Part shown: positions 51,190-59,080 of the stretch, in pieces | How positions within the stretch are numbered: position 1 is the stretch's first letter | How the letters are laid out: each line of letters starts with the position of its first letter | Assembly: GCA_041191145.1 (NCBI GenBank) | Contig: JBEEPK010000003.1 | Location: forward strand, 1 to 64,000 | DNA length: 64,000 nucleotides | Direction: 5' to 3' | Source: UBA961 sp041191145 | GTDB lineage: Bacteria > Bacteroidota > Ignavibacteria > Kapaibacteriales > UBA961 | Made by a program: the position numbers and the translations under genes | Notes under the pieces: generated by a model | Database searches by the model: none | What the model saw: the letters and a program-made list of their open reading frames with translations, nothing else | Told to the model about the DNA's origin: nothing

Positions 51190-52374
51190 ATGAAAGTCAT
51201 GAAATTTGGAGGTTCAGTTCTTCATCATGAAGCCGGTTTTCAGGCGATGGTAGATATTGTAAAAAGACAAGATGACAAACATGTGATTGTTATTTCTGCT
51301 TTTTCCGATATCACAAGAAAATTACATTCTATGATGAATTCCGCACTTCATCAATCATATGATACATCAATGATCGAATTACATTCAATTATTCAGTATC
51401 ATCAAATGCTCTCAGATGTATTGTTGCCTAATAAGTCAATATTTCTGAAGCTACTCGAAAAAACATCAATGCTACTTCAAAGACTTGTGAAGGGAATTTC
51501 TTTAACAAAAGAAATTAGTCCTCGCATTAGTGATATGATTCTTGCTCAAGGCGAAATACTAGCAACTTGTTTTGTCAAAGAATTATTATCATCACATGAA
51601 GTTAATATTGGAATGATTGATTCCGGTGATATAATCATTACCAATGAACTACATGGATCTGCCAAACCGATAGAGGCATTGGTTTCGCATCATGTTCATA
51701 CAACACTTGTACCTGCTTTTGATCACCATGATTTTATAATCATAGCAGGTTTCTACGGTAAGAATTCACATGGAGATCTTACAACCATGGGGTATGAAAG
51801 TTCAAATCTGACCGCTGCATTATTGGGTAGTACATTAAAGGCGGATGAAATTACGATTTGGACAGATGTCTGTGGAATTCGATCATCAGATCCGAAGCAT
51901 ATTGTCAATACAATCGCCATCCCAAGATTATCATATTTGCAAGCCCAAGAATTGGCAGATAATGGTTTGAAATTACTTCATCATTGGATGTTAGATCTTC
52001 CACTAAAACATTCCATTCCTGTATCAATAGCAAATGCTTTTGATGATGAGGGAGAACAAACTAGAATCTCCAATGAGTATGATGAAGTAGTTCCAACAAT
52101 CATCATCAGACATTCACAGGACATGAAAAATTTTGCTCATTTATATTCGGATGATGATAATTCAATAGTACATATTTCAATTTTTACCCAAAATGATGAT
52201 ATCATTCAAAAGATATATGCATTGGCATCAGAATTATCATTGAATGAAAGAATTATCGTAAACACATTTGCAACAAGAAATATGCATCATATAATCTTGC
52301 ATGATCATATTGCTCAATATTTCATGAACGCTTTACATACATTGATCGAGAACGAAAATGAAACATCATCATGA
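51190..52374 (+). CDS. Aspartate kinase-like protein with altered active-site loop
   Basis: Amino-acid kinase fold protein of aspartokinase type (394 aa). It retains MKFGGSV (Lys5), the AQGEILA segment with the Glu of the usual GERLS, WTDVCGIRSSDP, and ELADNGLKLLHH where aspartokinases have E-x4-GAKVLHP. The normally invariant loop GRGGSDYTA reads GYESSNLTA at 201-209: the substrate-binding Arg is Tyr202 and the Asp is Asn206. The C-terminus has only weak ACT-like character. It may be a degenerate or re-purposed aspartokinase; a second, normal copy elsewhere would support that. It starts 7 nt after murB. Confidence 0.8.
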   Translation: MKVMKFGGSVLHHEAGFQAMVDIVKRQDDKHVIVISAFSDITRKLHSMMNSALHQSYDTSMIELHSIIQYHQMLSDVLLPNKSIFLKLLEKTSMLLQRLVKGISLTKEISPRISDMILAQGEILATCFVKELLSSHEVNIGMIDSGDIIITNELHGSAKPIEALVSHHVHTTLVPAFDHHDFIIIAGFYGKNSHGDLTTMGYESSNLTAALLGSTLKADEITIWTDVCGIRSSDPKHIVNTIAIPRLSYLQAQELADNGLKLLHHWMLDLPLKHSIPVSIANAFDDEGEQTRISNEYDEVVPTIIIRHSQDMKNFAHLYSDDDNSIVHISIFTQNDDIIQKIYALASELSLNERIIVNTFATRNMHHIILHDHIAQYFMNALHTLIENENETSS

Positions 52375-52393
52375 ATCCCCGGATAGATCCACT

Positions 52394-52597
52394 ATGCCTG
52401 TACAAGGCAATTCTTACATAGTTTCTAGAGAAGGGAAAGAATTATTCTCAGCTTTTATTACTGAGTACAAACCGGCATCATGTTGGGCAAATATAGAAGT
52501 CATAGATGCAAAGCCTGGATATGAGGAATATTATCCTCAACAAGCATCCATGAAATTAAAGGTCGCTCTTTATGATTTTACAATAAGTGAAAAGTAA
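52394..52597 (+). CDS. Small protein of unknown function
   Basis: A 67-aa open frame after the aspartate kinase-like gene, sequence MPVQGNSYIVSREGKELF onward, with mixed charge and beta-strand character and no signal or membrane segment. I prefer the ATG at 52394; the frame extends back to an ATG at 52358 inside the upstream gene, but the added residues just follow its His codons. No family recognised. Support comes from position and normal composition only. It ends 7 nt before the tmk stop on the other strand. Confidence 0.5.
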   Translation: MPVQGNSYIVSREGKELFSAFITEYKPASCWANIEVIDAKPGYEEYYPQQASMKLKVALYDFTISEK

Positions 52598-52604
52598 TTA
52601 CATA

Positions 52605-53225
52605 TCACAAATAGCTGTTTACAATTGATTCTACTTGTTGGCGGATATCATTCATGGCGTCATTTGCATTGATGATAAATATGTTCCTATCCGACTTCTT
52701 CGCAATTTCGAGATATCCTTCTTTTGTTCTTTCGAAAAATGCATCACCCGATCTTTCCATTCTATCAGGTTTAGTTTGATTATCATTTGATCTAAATCCT
52801 GCTCTTTTTGCCGCATCATCAACTGATAAATCAAAAATAAAAGTGATATCAGGTATAAGTCCCGCTGTTGCAAAATCATTTATGGATTCAATGGACTCAA
52901 TGGATAGTCCTCTGCCATATCCCTGATATGCTACAGATGAATCAATATATCTATCACAGATCACAATTTTTCCTGCTTCCAATGCAGGTCTGATGACACT
53001 ACTCACTAATTGAGCTCTTGCCGCAGTGAAGAGAAGTAATTCGCATCGCGGATCTACTTGTTCTCTAGAATCCAACAATAATTGTCTGATCTGTTCAGAA
53101 AGAATATTTCCACCGGGTTCACGAAGCGTTGTCACGACATGATTTCGTCTTTCAAGCATTTCCTTCAATAATTGAATCTGCGTTGATTTACCACTGCCAT
53201 CAATTCCTTCAAATGTGATGAACAT
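52605..53225 (-). CDS. tmk: Thymidylate kinase
   Basis: Phosphorylates dTMP to dTDP (206 aa). The P-loop FEGIDGSGKSTQ opens the protein, followed by LREPGGNILSEQIR (the DR[YFH]-like dTMP site is CDRYIDSSVAYQGYGRG) and a LID region RAGFRSNDNQTKPDR. Last gene of the mtaB-truA-tadA-rsmI-tmk run, its start overlaps the rsmI stop by 1 nt (TAATG). Confidence 0.96.
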   Translation of the reverse strand: MFITFEGIDGSGKSTQIQLLKEMLERRNHVVTTLREPGGNILSEQIRQLLLDSREQVDPRCELLLFTAARAQLVSSVIRPALEAGKIVICDRYIDSSVAYQGYGRGLSIESIESINDFATAGLIPDITFIFDLSVDDAAKRAGFRSNDNQTKPDRMERSGDAFFERTKEGYLEIAKKSDRNIFIINANDAMNDIRQQVESIVNSYL

Positions 53226-53929
53226 TATATGCTCTCCTTATCTATCACAATCACAAATTCACCTTTTGCATTCTGTTCTGTCAACAATTGCAGTATCTCA
53301 GTAGGATTTCCTCTGAACGATTGTTCAAATTTCTTGGTCAATTCTCTCACCACATAAAATTGTCTTGCATTTAATGATTGTGATGATTCAAATGAATTGA
53401 ACAAATCCAATATCCGATATGGACTCTCGTAAAGAATTACGACATTCTTTCTATCATGTAAAGAATTGATAAAGGAATCTCTTCCTTTCTTATGAGGGGG
53501 AAAACCAAGAAAACACCAATCATCAGTTGAAAAACCACTTTGCACAAGTGCCGGTATTAATGCTGTTGCACCCGGCAAGACATGATAAGGAACTTCCATT
53601 GTGATAGCCGTTTGAATGAGAATCATACCTGGATCTGAAATACCGGGAGTTCCTGCATCTGAGACATAACAAACTCTCTTACCTTTTTTGACTTCATTAC
53701 AAAGAAATTCACTTATGGATTTTTCATTATGCTCGCGACAAGAATGAAGTTTTCGTGGGATAATGGAGTATTGCTTTAATAATTGTCCCGTTACTCTAGT
53801 GTCTTCACAAGCAATGATTTCAGATACTGATAATAATCTCAATGCACGAAGGGTCATGTCCTCCAAGTTTCCAATAGGAGTTGGTATGAAATATAATGCG
53901 GGATCATATTGTCTTTCTTCATGTTTCAC
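53225..53929 (-). CDS. rsmI: 16S rRNA 2'-O-ribose methyltransferase (C1402)
   Basis: RsmI, a tetrapyrrole-methylase-fold enzyme (234 aa) that methylates C1402 in the decoding centre. LYFIPTPIGNLEDMTLRAL, CEDTRVTGQLLKQY, VSDAGTPGISDPG and GATALIPALVQSG are all typical. Translation starts at GTG (53929), overlapping tadA by 11 nt; the nearby ATG is out of frame. Part of the RNA-modification run. Confidence 0.95.
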   Translation of the reverse strand: MKHEERQYDPALYFIPTPIGNLEDMTLRALRLLSVSEIIACEDTRVTGQLLKQYSIIPRKLHSCREHNEKSISEFLCNEVKKGKRVCYVSDAGTPGISDPGMILIQTAITMEVPYHVLPGATALIPALVQSGFSTDDWCFLGFPPHKKGRDSFINSLHDRKNVVILYESPYRILDLFNSFESSQSLNARQFYVVRELTKKFEQSFRGNPTEILQLLTEQNAKGEFVIVIDKESI

Positions 53930-54425
53930 TATTGTTTCCTAATTCTTTTGTCTTCATTATCCTTCCTTTTCTCAAATCGCTAAAAAAAGTAGACAATAGT
54001 TCCGAAGATTCTTTAGCCATGATTCCTTGATGAACTTCACATTGATGATTCAATCGTTTATCATTCAGTAGTTCATATAATGAATGAACAGCGCCTGCTT
54101 TTGGATCATTTGAGGCAAAATAGATAACTGGAATCCGCGAGAGAATAATAGCTCCTGCACACATAGCACATGGTTCCAGTGTAACATATAAAGTACAGTC
54201 TAACAATCTTCTTGTATTCAGTTTTTTAGATGCTGATTCAATCACCAATAATTCAGCATGTCCTATCGGATTTTGAAGATGTTCTGTTTGATTATATGAA
54301 CATGCTATGACTTCATCATTCTTCACTATAACTGCACCAATTGGAACTTCACCTAGCGAATATGCAATCTTTGCTTGATCTATAGCAAGATTCATGAATT
54401 CTAAATGCCTAGATTCTTGAGTCAT
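53919..54425 (-). CDS. tadA: tRNA-specific adenosine deaminase
   Basis: Converts A34 to inosine in tRNA-Arg (168 aa). Zinc motif: the HAE of GHAELLVIESA and PCAMCAGAI, with the catalytic Glu between His and the cysteines. ALSLGEVPIGAV-like entry (YSLGEVPIGAVIVKND) is family-typical. Start overlaps the truA stop by 1 nt. Confidence 0.95.
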   Translation of the reverse strand: MTQESRHLEFMNLAIDQAKIAYSLGEVPIGAVIVKNDEVIACSYNQTEHLQNPIGHAELLVIESASKKLNTRRLLDCTLYVTLEPCAMCAGAIILSRIPVIYFASNDPKAGAVHSLYELLNDKRLNHQCEVHQGIMAKESSELLSTFFSDLRKGRIMKTKELGNNSET

Positions 54426-55207
54426 TAGAAACGGATTCCAAATTTATCAGGATATATCACTTTTTCCAAAACTAGTCCTTGTGGTTCAGCAACAGGAGCT
54501 CTCTTTATCTGTGAATACCTCTGAGGTACATTCAATAAATGCATGATTTCTTCTCTTTTCATTGAACCTCGAGCATATTCCAACATTGCTCCAACCAATG
54601 AACGAACCATGGCATATACGAATCTATTGGCGCCTATATGCAAGATGTAATCTCCTGTATCTGTGCATTTCCATTCACATAATGCAACATTACATACATA
54701 AGAAATAGTAGAAGGATTATGCTTTGAAAAAGAAGTGAAATCATGTTCGCCTATAAACATATCTCCGGAACTAAGCAGTTTTTTCTCATCCAATGGATAT
54801 GGATAATAGGTAGAGAAATATCTATTGAAAACATGCTCAATGCTAGTAATTGTATAGGAATATTCTCGATACTCAGCATCTCGAGTACAATGGAAATCAC
54901 AAAGTGGTATGCAATGGCCAATTATGCGAATATCTTTTGGCAGTCTACTATTTATTGCACGAATGATCTTATCATCCGGAACAGAGAAAATCTCATTGGT
55001 TGATTTGAAATGTGCTATCTGACCGCGAGCATGAACTCCGGCATCAGTTCTACCGGAACCCAGCACATGAATCTCATGGCCTGTTAATTTCTTGAGTGCA
55101 TCTTCAATTGCCTGTTGCACACTGTTACCATTGTTTTGTCTTTGCCATCCCGAATAATTCGTTCCATCATATTCGACTTTCAAGACATGAATGATGCGAT
55201 TGGACAT
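54425..55207 (-). CDS. truA: tRNA pseudouridine synthase A
   Basis: Makes pseudouridine at positions 38-40 (260 aa). The catalytic aspartate is in GSGRTDAGVHARGQ, preceded by VEYDGTNYSGWQRQ and followed by the RNA-binding FTSFSKH and the C-terminal FVYAMVRSLVGAML. I prefer the ATG at 55207; a GTG at 55219 overlapping the mtaB stop (GTGA) is a real alternative. Confidence 0.95.
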   Translation of the reverse strand: MSNRIIHVLKVEYDGTNYSGWQRQNNGNSVQQAIEDALKKLTGHEIHVLGSGRTDAGVHARGQIAHFKSTNEIFSVPDDKIIRAINSRLPKDIRIIGHCIPLCDFHCTRDAEYREYSYTITSIEHVFNRYFSTYYPYPLDEKKLLSSGDMFIGEHDFTSFSKHNPSTISYVCNVALCEWKCTDTGDYILHIGANRFVYAMVRSLVGAMLEYARGSMKREEIMHLLNVPQRYSQIKRAPVAEPQGLVLEKVIYPDKFGIRF

Positions 55208-55215
55208 GATGCAAT

Positions 55216-56553
55216 TCACATGACAGAAAGAGGGAAATATCTTTGATTGACTGTAGGGATGTCAAGCAAAGAACTATTAACTAGGCCATTCTTATCATCT
55301 ATAGAAAGCAATTTTATGCGATAAGGTTGAAGGTCAATATGCTGATCGGCTGAGAACTGACATCGAATATAATTATCAGTCCATCCTTTCCAAAGGCCAG
55401 TTTCCGGATCATAAGATTCGGGTATGACGATATACTCTTTGCCGATCTCTGAAGCATAAAACTCCAGTCTTTTGTGTTCAGAGAGAGTTCTCAATCTAGC
55501 ATTACGTAATTTTCGAATTCTCATTGGAACTGCATCAGGATAATCAGCGGCTGGAGTATTATCTCTTTCCGAATAAGTGAAAACATGTAAATATGAAAAG
55601 GGAAGTGATTCAATAAATGTAAATGTTTCCTCAAATTCAGCATCTGTTTCACCAGGAAAACCAACGATGACATCAGCACCTATACAAGCATGGGGAAGCA
55701 ATTGTTTGTAGGCAAGCAAAGTATCTCGATATGCAGATGCTTTATATCTTCTTTTCATTCTTCTCAATACCGATGGCGATCCACTTTGAAGAGGTATATG
55801 AAGATGCGGTACGATCTTCTTTGAACTTGTGATGAGTTGAATAATATGATCTGATACAAGATTTGGTTCTATGGAGCCGATTCTAAAGCGAGATTTGGTT
55901 TCTAAAGCTTCTATCATTTTCAAAACATCGTAAAATGTATGTTCATCATGATGATAATCACCGAGATTGATTCCGGAGAGAATGATTTCATGATAACCTT
56001 GTTCTTCCAATCGTTTGATTCTATCTGGAATATCTTTCAAGTCAATGCTTCTGCTTTTTCCTCTTGCCATTGGAATTGTGCAAAAGCTGCAACTATAATC
56101 ACAGCCATCCTGTATTTTCAAAAATGCTCTGGTTCTAGCATCCTCATCTGCTGACTGTGAAAAAGCAAACTCAGCATTATCAATTGATTGAACAAATAGC
56201 TCTGGAGTCTCCCTTTTTGAATAATCTGTGATCAATTGATCTATTTTTAATTTATCAGCTGTTCCAATGACTGCATCAACTCCGGGTATTGTCGATATTT
56301 CTTCGGATTTCAATTGTGCATAGCAACCTGTAACTCCAATGAATGCATTCGGAGATTTTTGCTGTATTTTGCGAATGATTTTACGGCATTCCGTATCGGC
56401 ATTCTCTGTCACCGTACAAGTATTTATAATCACTGCATCGGTAAGATCGCCGAAAGGAACGATTTCATGACCCAATTTTTCATATTGATCTCTTAGTTGA
56501 GAAGTTTCTGAATAATTGAGTTTACAACCTAATGTATGAAATGATATTTTCAT
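55216..56553 (-). CDS. mtaB: tRNA t6A37 methylthiotransferase
   Basis: Radical-SAM enzyme that adds a methylthio group to t6A at position 37 (445 aa). The N-terminal cluster cysteines sit in TLGCKLNYSET, INTCTVTENAD and VTGCYAQ. The radical cluster is CDYSCSFC, then HLHIPLQSGSPSVLRRMKR and DVIVGFPGE, with a C-terminal TRAM-like part. TLGCKLN identifies MtaB rather than MiaB. First gene of the run; a TAnnTTTG element lies 24 nt upstream. Confidence 0.94.
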   Translation of the reverse strand: MKISFHTLGCKLNYSETSQLRDQYEKLGHEIVPFGDLTDAVIINTCTVTENADTECRKIIRKIQQKSPNAFIGVTGCYAQLKSEEISTIPGVDAVIGTADKLKIDQLITDYSKRETPELFVQSIDNAEFAFSQSADEDARTRAFLKIQDGCDYSCSFCTIPMARGKSRSIDLKDIPDRIKRLEEQGYHEIILSGINLGDYHHDEHTFYDVLKMIEALETKSRFRIGSIEPNLVSDHIIQLITSSKKIVPHLHIPLQSGSPSVLRRMKRRYKASAYRDTLLAYKQLLPHACIGADVIVGFPGETDAEFEETFTFIESLPFSYLHVFTYSERDNTPAADYPDAVPMRIRKLRNARLRTLSEHKRLEFYASEIGKEYIVIPESYDPETGLWKGWTDNYIRCQFSADQHIDLQPYRIKLLSIDDKNGLVNSSLLDIPTVNQRYFPLSVM

Positions 56554-56576
56554 AGTATATCTACATAATTACGACG

Positions 56577-56584
56577 CAAAAATA
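56577..56584 (-). promoter_or_regulatory. mtaB operon promoter -7 element
   Basis: Minus-strand TATTTTTG, a perfect TAnnTTTG, 23 nt before the mtaB ATG. No TTTG at the expected -33 distance; that side runs into the divergent thioesterase gene start. It would drive mtaB-truA-tadA-rsmI-tmk. Confidence 0.5.
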
Positions 56585-56605
56585 CTCAATTATGGAGTCC
56601 ATTCC

Positions 56606-57016
56606 ATGAAGAAGGATATCATCGGAAAAGAATATTCCTTGACATTTACAGTACAATCTGATATGACTGCCACATTGGACGGAACAGAGATACATCCTGT
56701 CTGCTCAACCGTAACTATGGTGTATTATGCCGAATTGGCAGCAAGAAAAGTCATAGAACCATTGTTTGATACCGGCGATCAAGCCATAGGAGGCGGAATC
56801 AACCTTAAACATACTGGAATGGCTGCTCTTGGAGAAGTAGTAGAGGTCAATGCAAGGATAGTCTCTTTCGATGGTAGAGTATTGATATGTGAGATAGAAT
56901 CCACCGTCAATCATGGTGCAATCATCCTCTGCAAAGGAACACAAACGCAATTGGTATTACAACAGGAAATCATCAATGAATTGATTGACAAGGCATATAC
57001 AAGACTTCTTTTATAA
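56606..57016 (+). CDS. FlK-like hotdog thioesterase
   Basis: Single hotdog domain (136 aa) of the fluoroacetyl-CoA thioesterase-like group. HPVCSTVTMVYYAELAA places the catalytic Thr and Glu (Glu43), and GGGINLKHTGMAALGE carries His69, the same Thr-Glu-His set used by FlK. The substrate is probably an ordinary short acyl-CoA; the fluorine specificity cannot be assumed. The gene ends in a 6-nt overlap with the convergent CoA transferase gene. Confidence 0.85.
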   Translation: MKKDIIGKEYSLTFTVQSDMTATLDGTEIHPVCSTVTMVYYAELAARKVIEPLFDTGDQAIGGGINLKHTGMAALGEVVEVNARIVSFDGRVLICEIESTVNHGAIILCKGTQTQLVLQQEIINELIDKAYTRLLL

Positions 57017-58270
57017 TTTCTTCTCATCTCTTTCTAATTGCTCTCTATGATCAGGATGTGCTATATCAATGAGGGCCTTACATCTTTGCTTTATGTTTTT
57101 CCCAAACATATCAGCTATTCCATATTCAGTGACAATATAATGTGCATGAGCTCTTGTTGTAACAACACCCGCTCCGGGTTGTAACATGCCTACTATTTTA
57201 CTTTCACCGGAAGCGGTGACAGAAGGAAGAGCAATGATGGGTTTCCCTCCATCTGAAAGCGATGCACCTCTCATAAAATCCATTTGACCTCCAACACCCG
57301 AATAAATGGATGTACCGATGGAATCAGCACAGATTTGTCCTGTCAAATCTATTTCAATCGCACTATTGATGGCTGTAACTTTTGGATTTCTACGAATGAC
57401 ATTTGTATCATTGATATATGCGATATCAAGGAAAACAATTGCGGGATTATCATCTACAAAATCATACAGTTTCTTTGAGCCCATTACAAATCCAGTCACA
57501 ATCTTCCCTGGATGTACTCTTTTCATAGATCCATCGATCACACCTTTTTCAATAAGTGGGATTAAGCCATCAGAAAACATTTCTGTATGAATTCCCAGAT
57601 GTTTATGATTGGACAATGAACTTAGAACAGCATCAGGAATTGCTCCTATACCCATTTGGAGTGTTGCTCCATCTTCAATGAGAGTAGCTACATGATTTCC
57701 AATGGCGGTATGAACTTCTGATAAAATTGGGCCATGATATTCAGGCAAATCTTGATTATGTATCACGCCATAATCTATATTGTCAATATGAATAAAACCA
57801 TCCCCATGTGTTCTTGGCATATGCTCATTGATTTGAGCTATTATTGTTGTAGAGTGTTCTAATACTGCTTTGGCAATATCAACTGAAATTCCCAAAGAGC
57901 AAAATCCATGTGCATCAGGTGGTGAAACCTGGATCAATGCACAATCAACAGGCATTAAACCACGACGAAAAAGCATCGGAACTTCACTCAGAAATATCGG
58001 CATATATTCAGCTCTTCCAGCATTCACGGCTTCTCGTATGTTTGACCCCACAAAAAAAGCATTCACTTTGAATGATTGCTCCATACCTGGCTCTGAATAT
58101 GGTGCCGGTCCTTCCGTATGGAGTTGAATAATCTCAACATTTCGCAATGAATCTGAATAATGCATCATTGCTTCGATCAATGACTGGGGAGCCGCAGCCA
58201 CGCTATGAATGAAAACTCGGGAATTTGATGTTAAAAGCGATAAAGCTTCTAAAGCCGTGGTCAAGACCAT
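57011..58270 (-). CDS. Acetyl-CoA hydrolase/4-hydroxybutyrate CoA-transferase family
   Basis: Family I CoA transferase (419 aa). N-terminal FIHSVAAAPQSLIEAM, then DCALIQVSPPDAHGFCSLG, LQMGIGAIPDAVLSSL, the catalytic Glu230 in GIHTEMFSDG, and late GVGGQMDFMRGA, followed by TRAHAHYIVTEYGIADMFG. This matches the 4-hydroxybutyrate/acetate CoA-transferase and acetyl-CoA hydrolase group. Substrate pair not determinable. Monocistronic, and its 3' end overlaps the convergent thioesterase by 6 nt. Confidence 0.9.
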   Translation of the reverse strand: MVLTTALEALSLLTSNSRVFIHSVAAAPQSLIEAMMHYSDSLRNVEIIQLHTEGPAPYSEPGMEQSFKVNAFFVGSNIREAVNAGRAEYMPIFLSEVPMLFRRGLMPVDCALIQVSPPDAHGFCSLGISVDIAKAVLEHSTTIIAQINEHMPRTHGDGFIHIDNIDYGVIHNQDLPEYHGPILSEVHTAIGNHVATLIEDGATLQMGIGAIPDAVLSSLSNHKHLGIHTEMFSDGLIPLIEKGVIDGSMKRVHPGKIVTGFVMGSKKLYDFVDDNPAIVFLDIAYINDTNVIRRNPKVTAINSAIEIDLTGQICADSIGTSIYSGVGGQMDFMRGASLSDGGKPIIALPSVTASGESKIVGMLQPGAGVVTTRAHAHYIVTEYGIADMFGKNIKQRCKALIDIAHPDHREQLERDEKKL

Positions 58271-58387
58271 AATTCTATCCTATTATGCCAAGTAGTTGTG
58301 GTCAATTATGTAATTTTAAGCCAAGAATACTCGAAATGAGTGTCACTTAATTTACTGAATATCGATATTAACTTTCTTGAGAAATGT

Positions 58388-59071
58388 ATGATTAAAGCAG
58401 TGATATTCGATTTGGACAATACACTTGTAGATTTCATGGCAATGAAACATCAGGCAATTGATGCGGCAATCAATGCAATGATTGATGCAGGATTGAATTT
58501 GACCATGAATCAGTTGCAAGGACATATCAAGACAATATATGATGCACAAGGAATTGAGTATCAAAGAGTGTTCGATGAATTGCTCACTCAACAATTGGGA
58601 TATCTAGATTATCGCATCTTATCAGCCGGCATCATTGCGTATAGAAGAGCAAGAGAGGCAGCTTTGAAGCCATATCCCCATGTGACTGCAACTTTGATGT
58701 CGCTTGTAAAGTCAAATATAAAACTTGGTGTTGTATCAGATGCACCTGCTAGAGAAGCTTGGCTCAGACTGTGTCACATCAATTATCATCATACTTTTGA
58801 TGCAGTGGTTACATATGATGATACCGGTGAAAGAAAGCCAAGTCCTGTACCATTTCAAACAGCTTTGAAAAAGCTAGACATTGCTCCTGAACATGCAATC
58901 ATGGTTGGTGATTGGGTTGAAAGAGACATGGTCGGTGCAAAGAATGTTGGCATGCATACAGCTTTTGCTCAATATGGTGATTCATTTGGCAATCAAGATG
59001 TAAAAGCTGATTATATACTTGAAGATATCTCTCAACTACTCCAGATAGTCCAATCACATAATGCTTCTTAA
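58388..59071 (+). CDS. HAD-superfamily hydrolase
   Basis: Haloacid dehalogenase-fold phosphatase (227 aa). The nucleophile motif is FDLDNTLVDF at about 7-16, followed by a helical cap (about 20-100), the serine/threonine motif VVSDAP, Lys in ERKPSPVPF, and VGDWVERDMVGAKNVGM. The arrangement is like the archaeal-type HAD family near phosphoglycolate phosphatase. Substrate unknown. I use the ATG at 58388; a GTG at 58340 shares the frame but adds non-family sequence. It starts the five-gene run to the right edge of the window. Confidence 0.88.
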   Translation: MIKAVIFDLDNTLVDFMAMKHQAIDAAINAMIDAGLNLTMNQLQGHIKTIYDAQGIEYQRVFDELLTQQLGYLDYRILSAGIIAYRRAREAALKPYPHVTATLMSLVKSNIKLGVVSDAPAREAWLRLCHINYHHTFDAVVTYDDTGERKPSPVPFQTALKKLDIAPEHAIMVGDWVERDMVGAKNVGMHTAFAQYGDSFGNQDVKADYILEDISQLLQIVQSHNAS

Positions 59072-59080
59072 TGAAGATTC

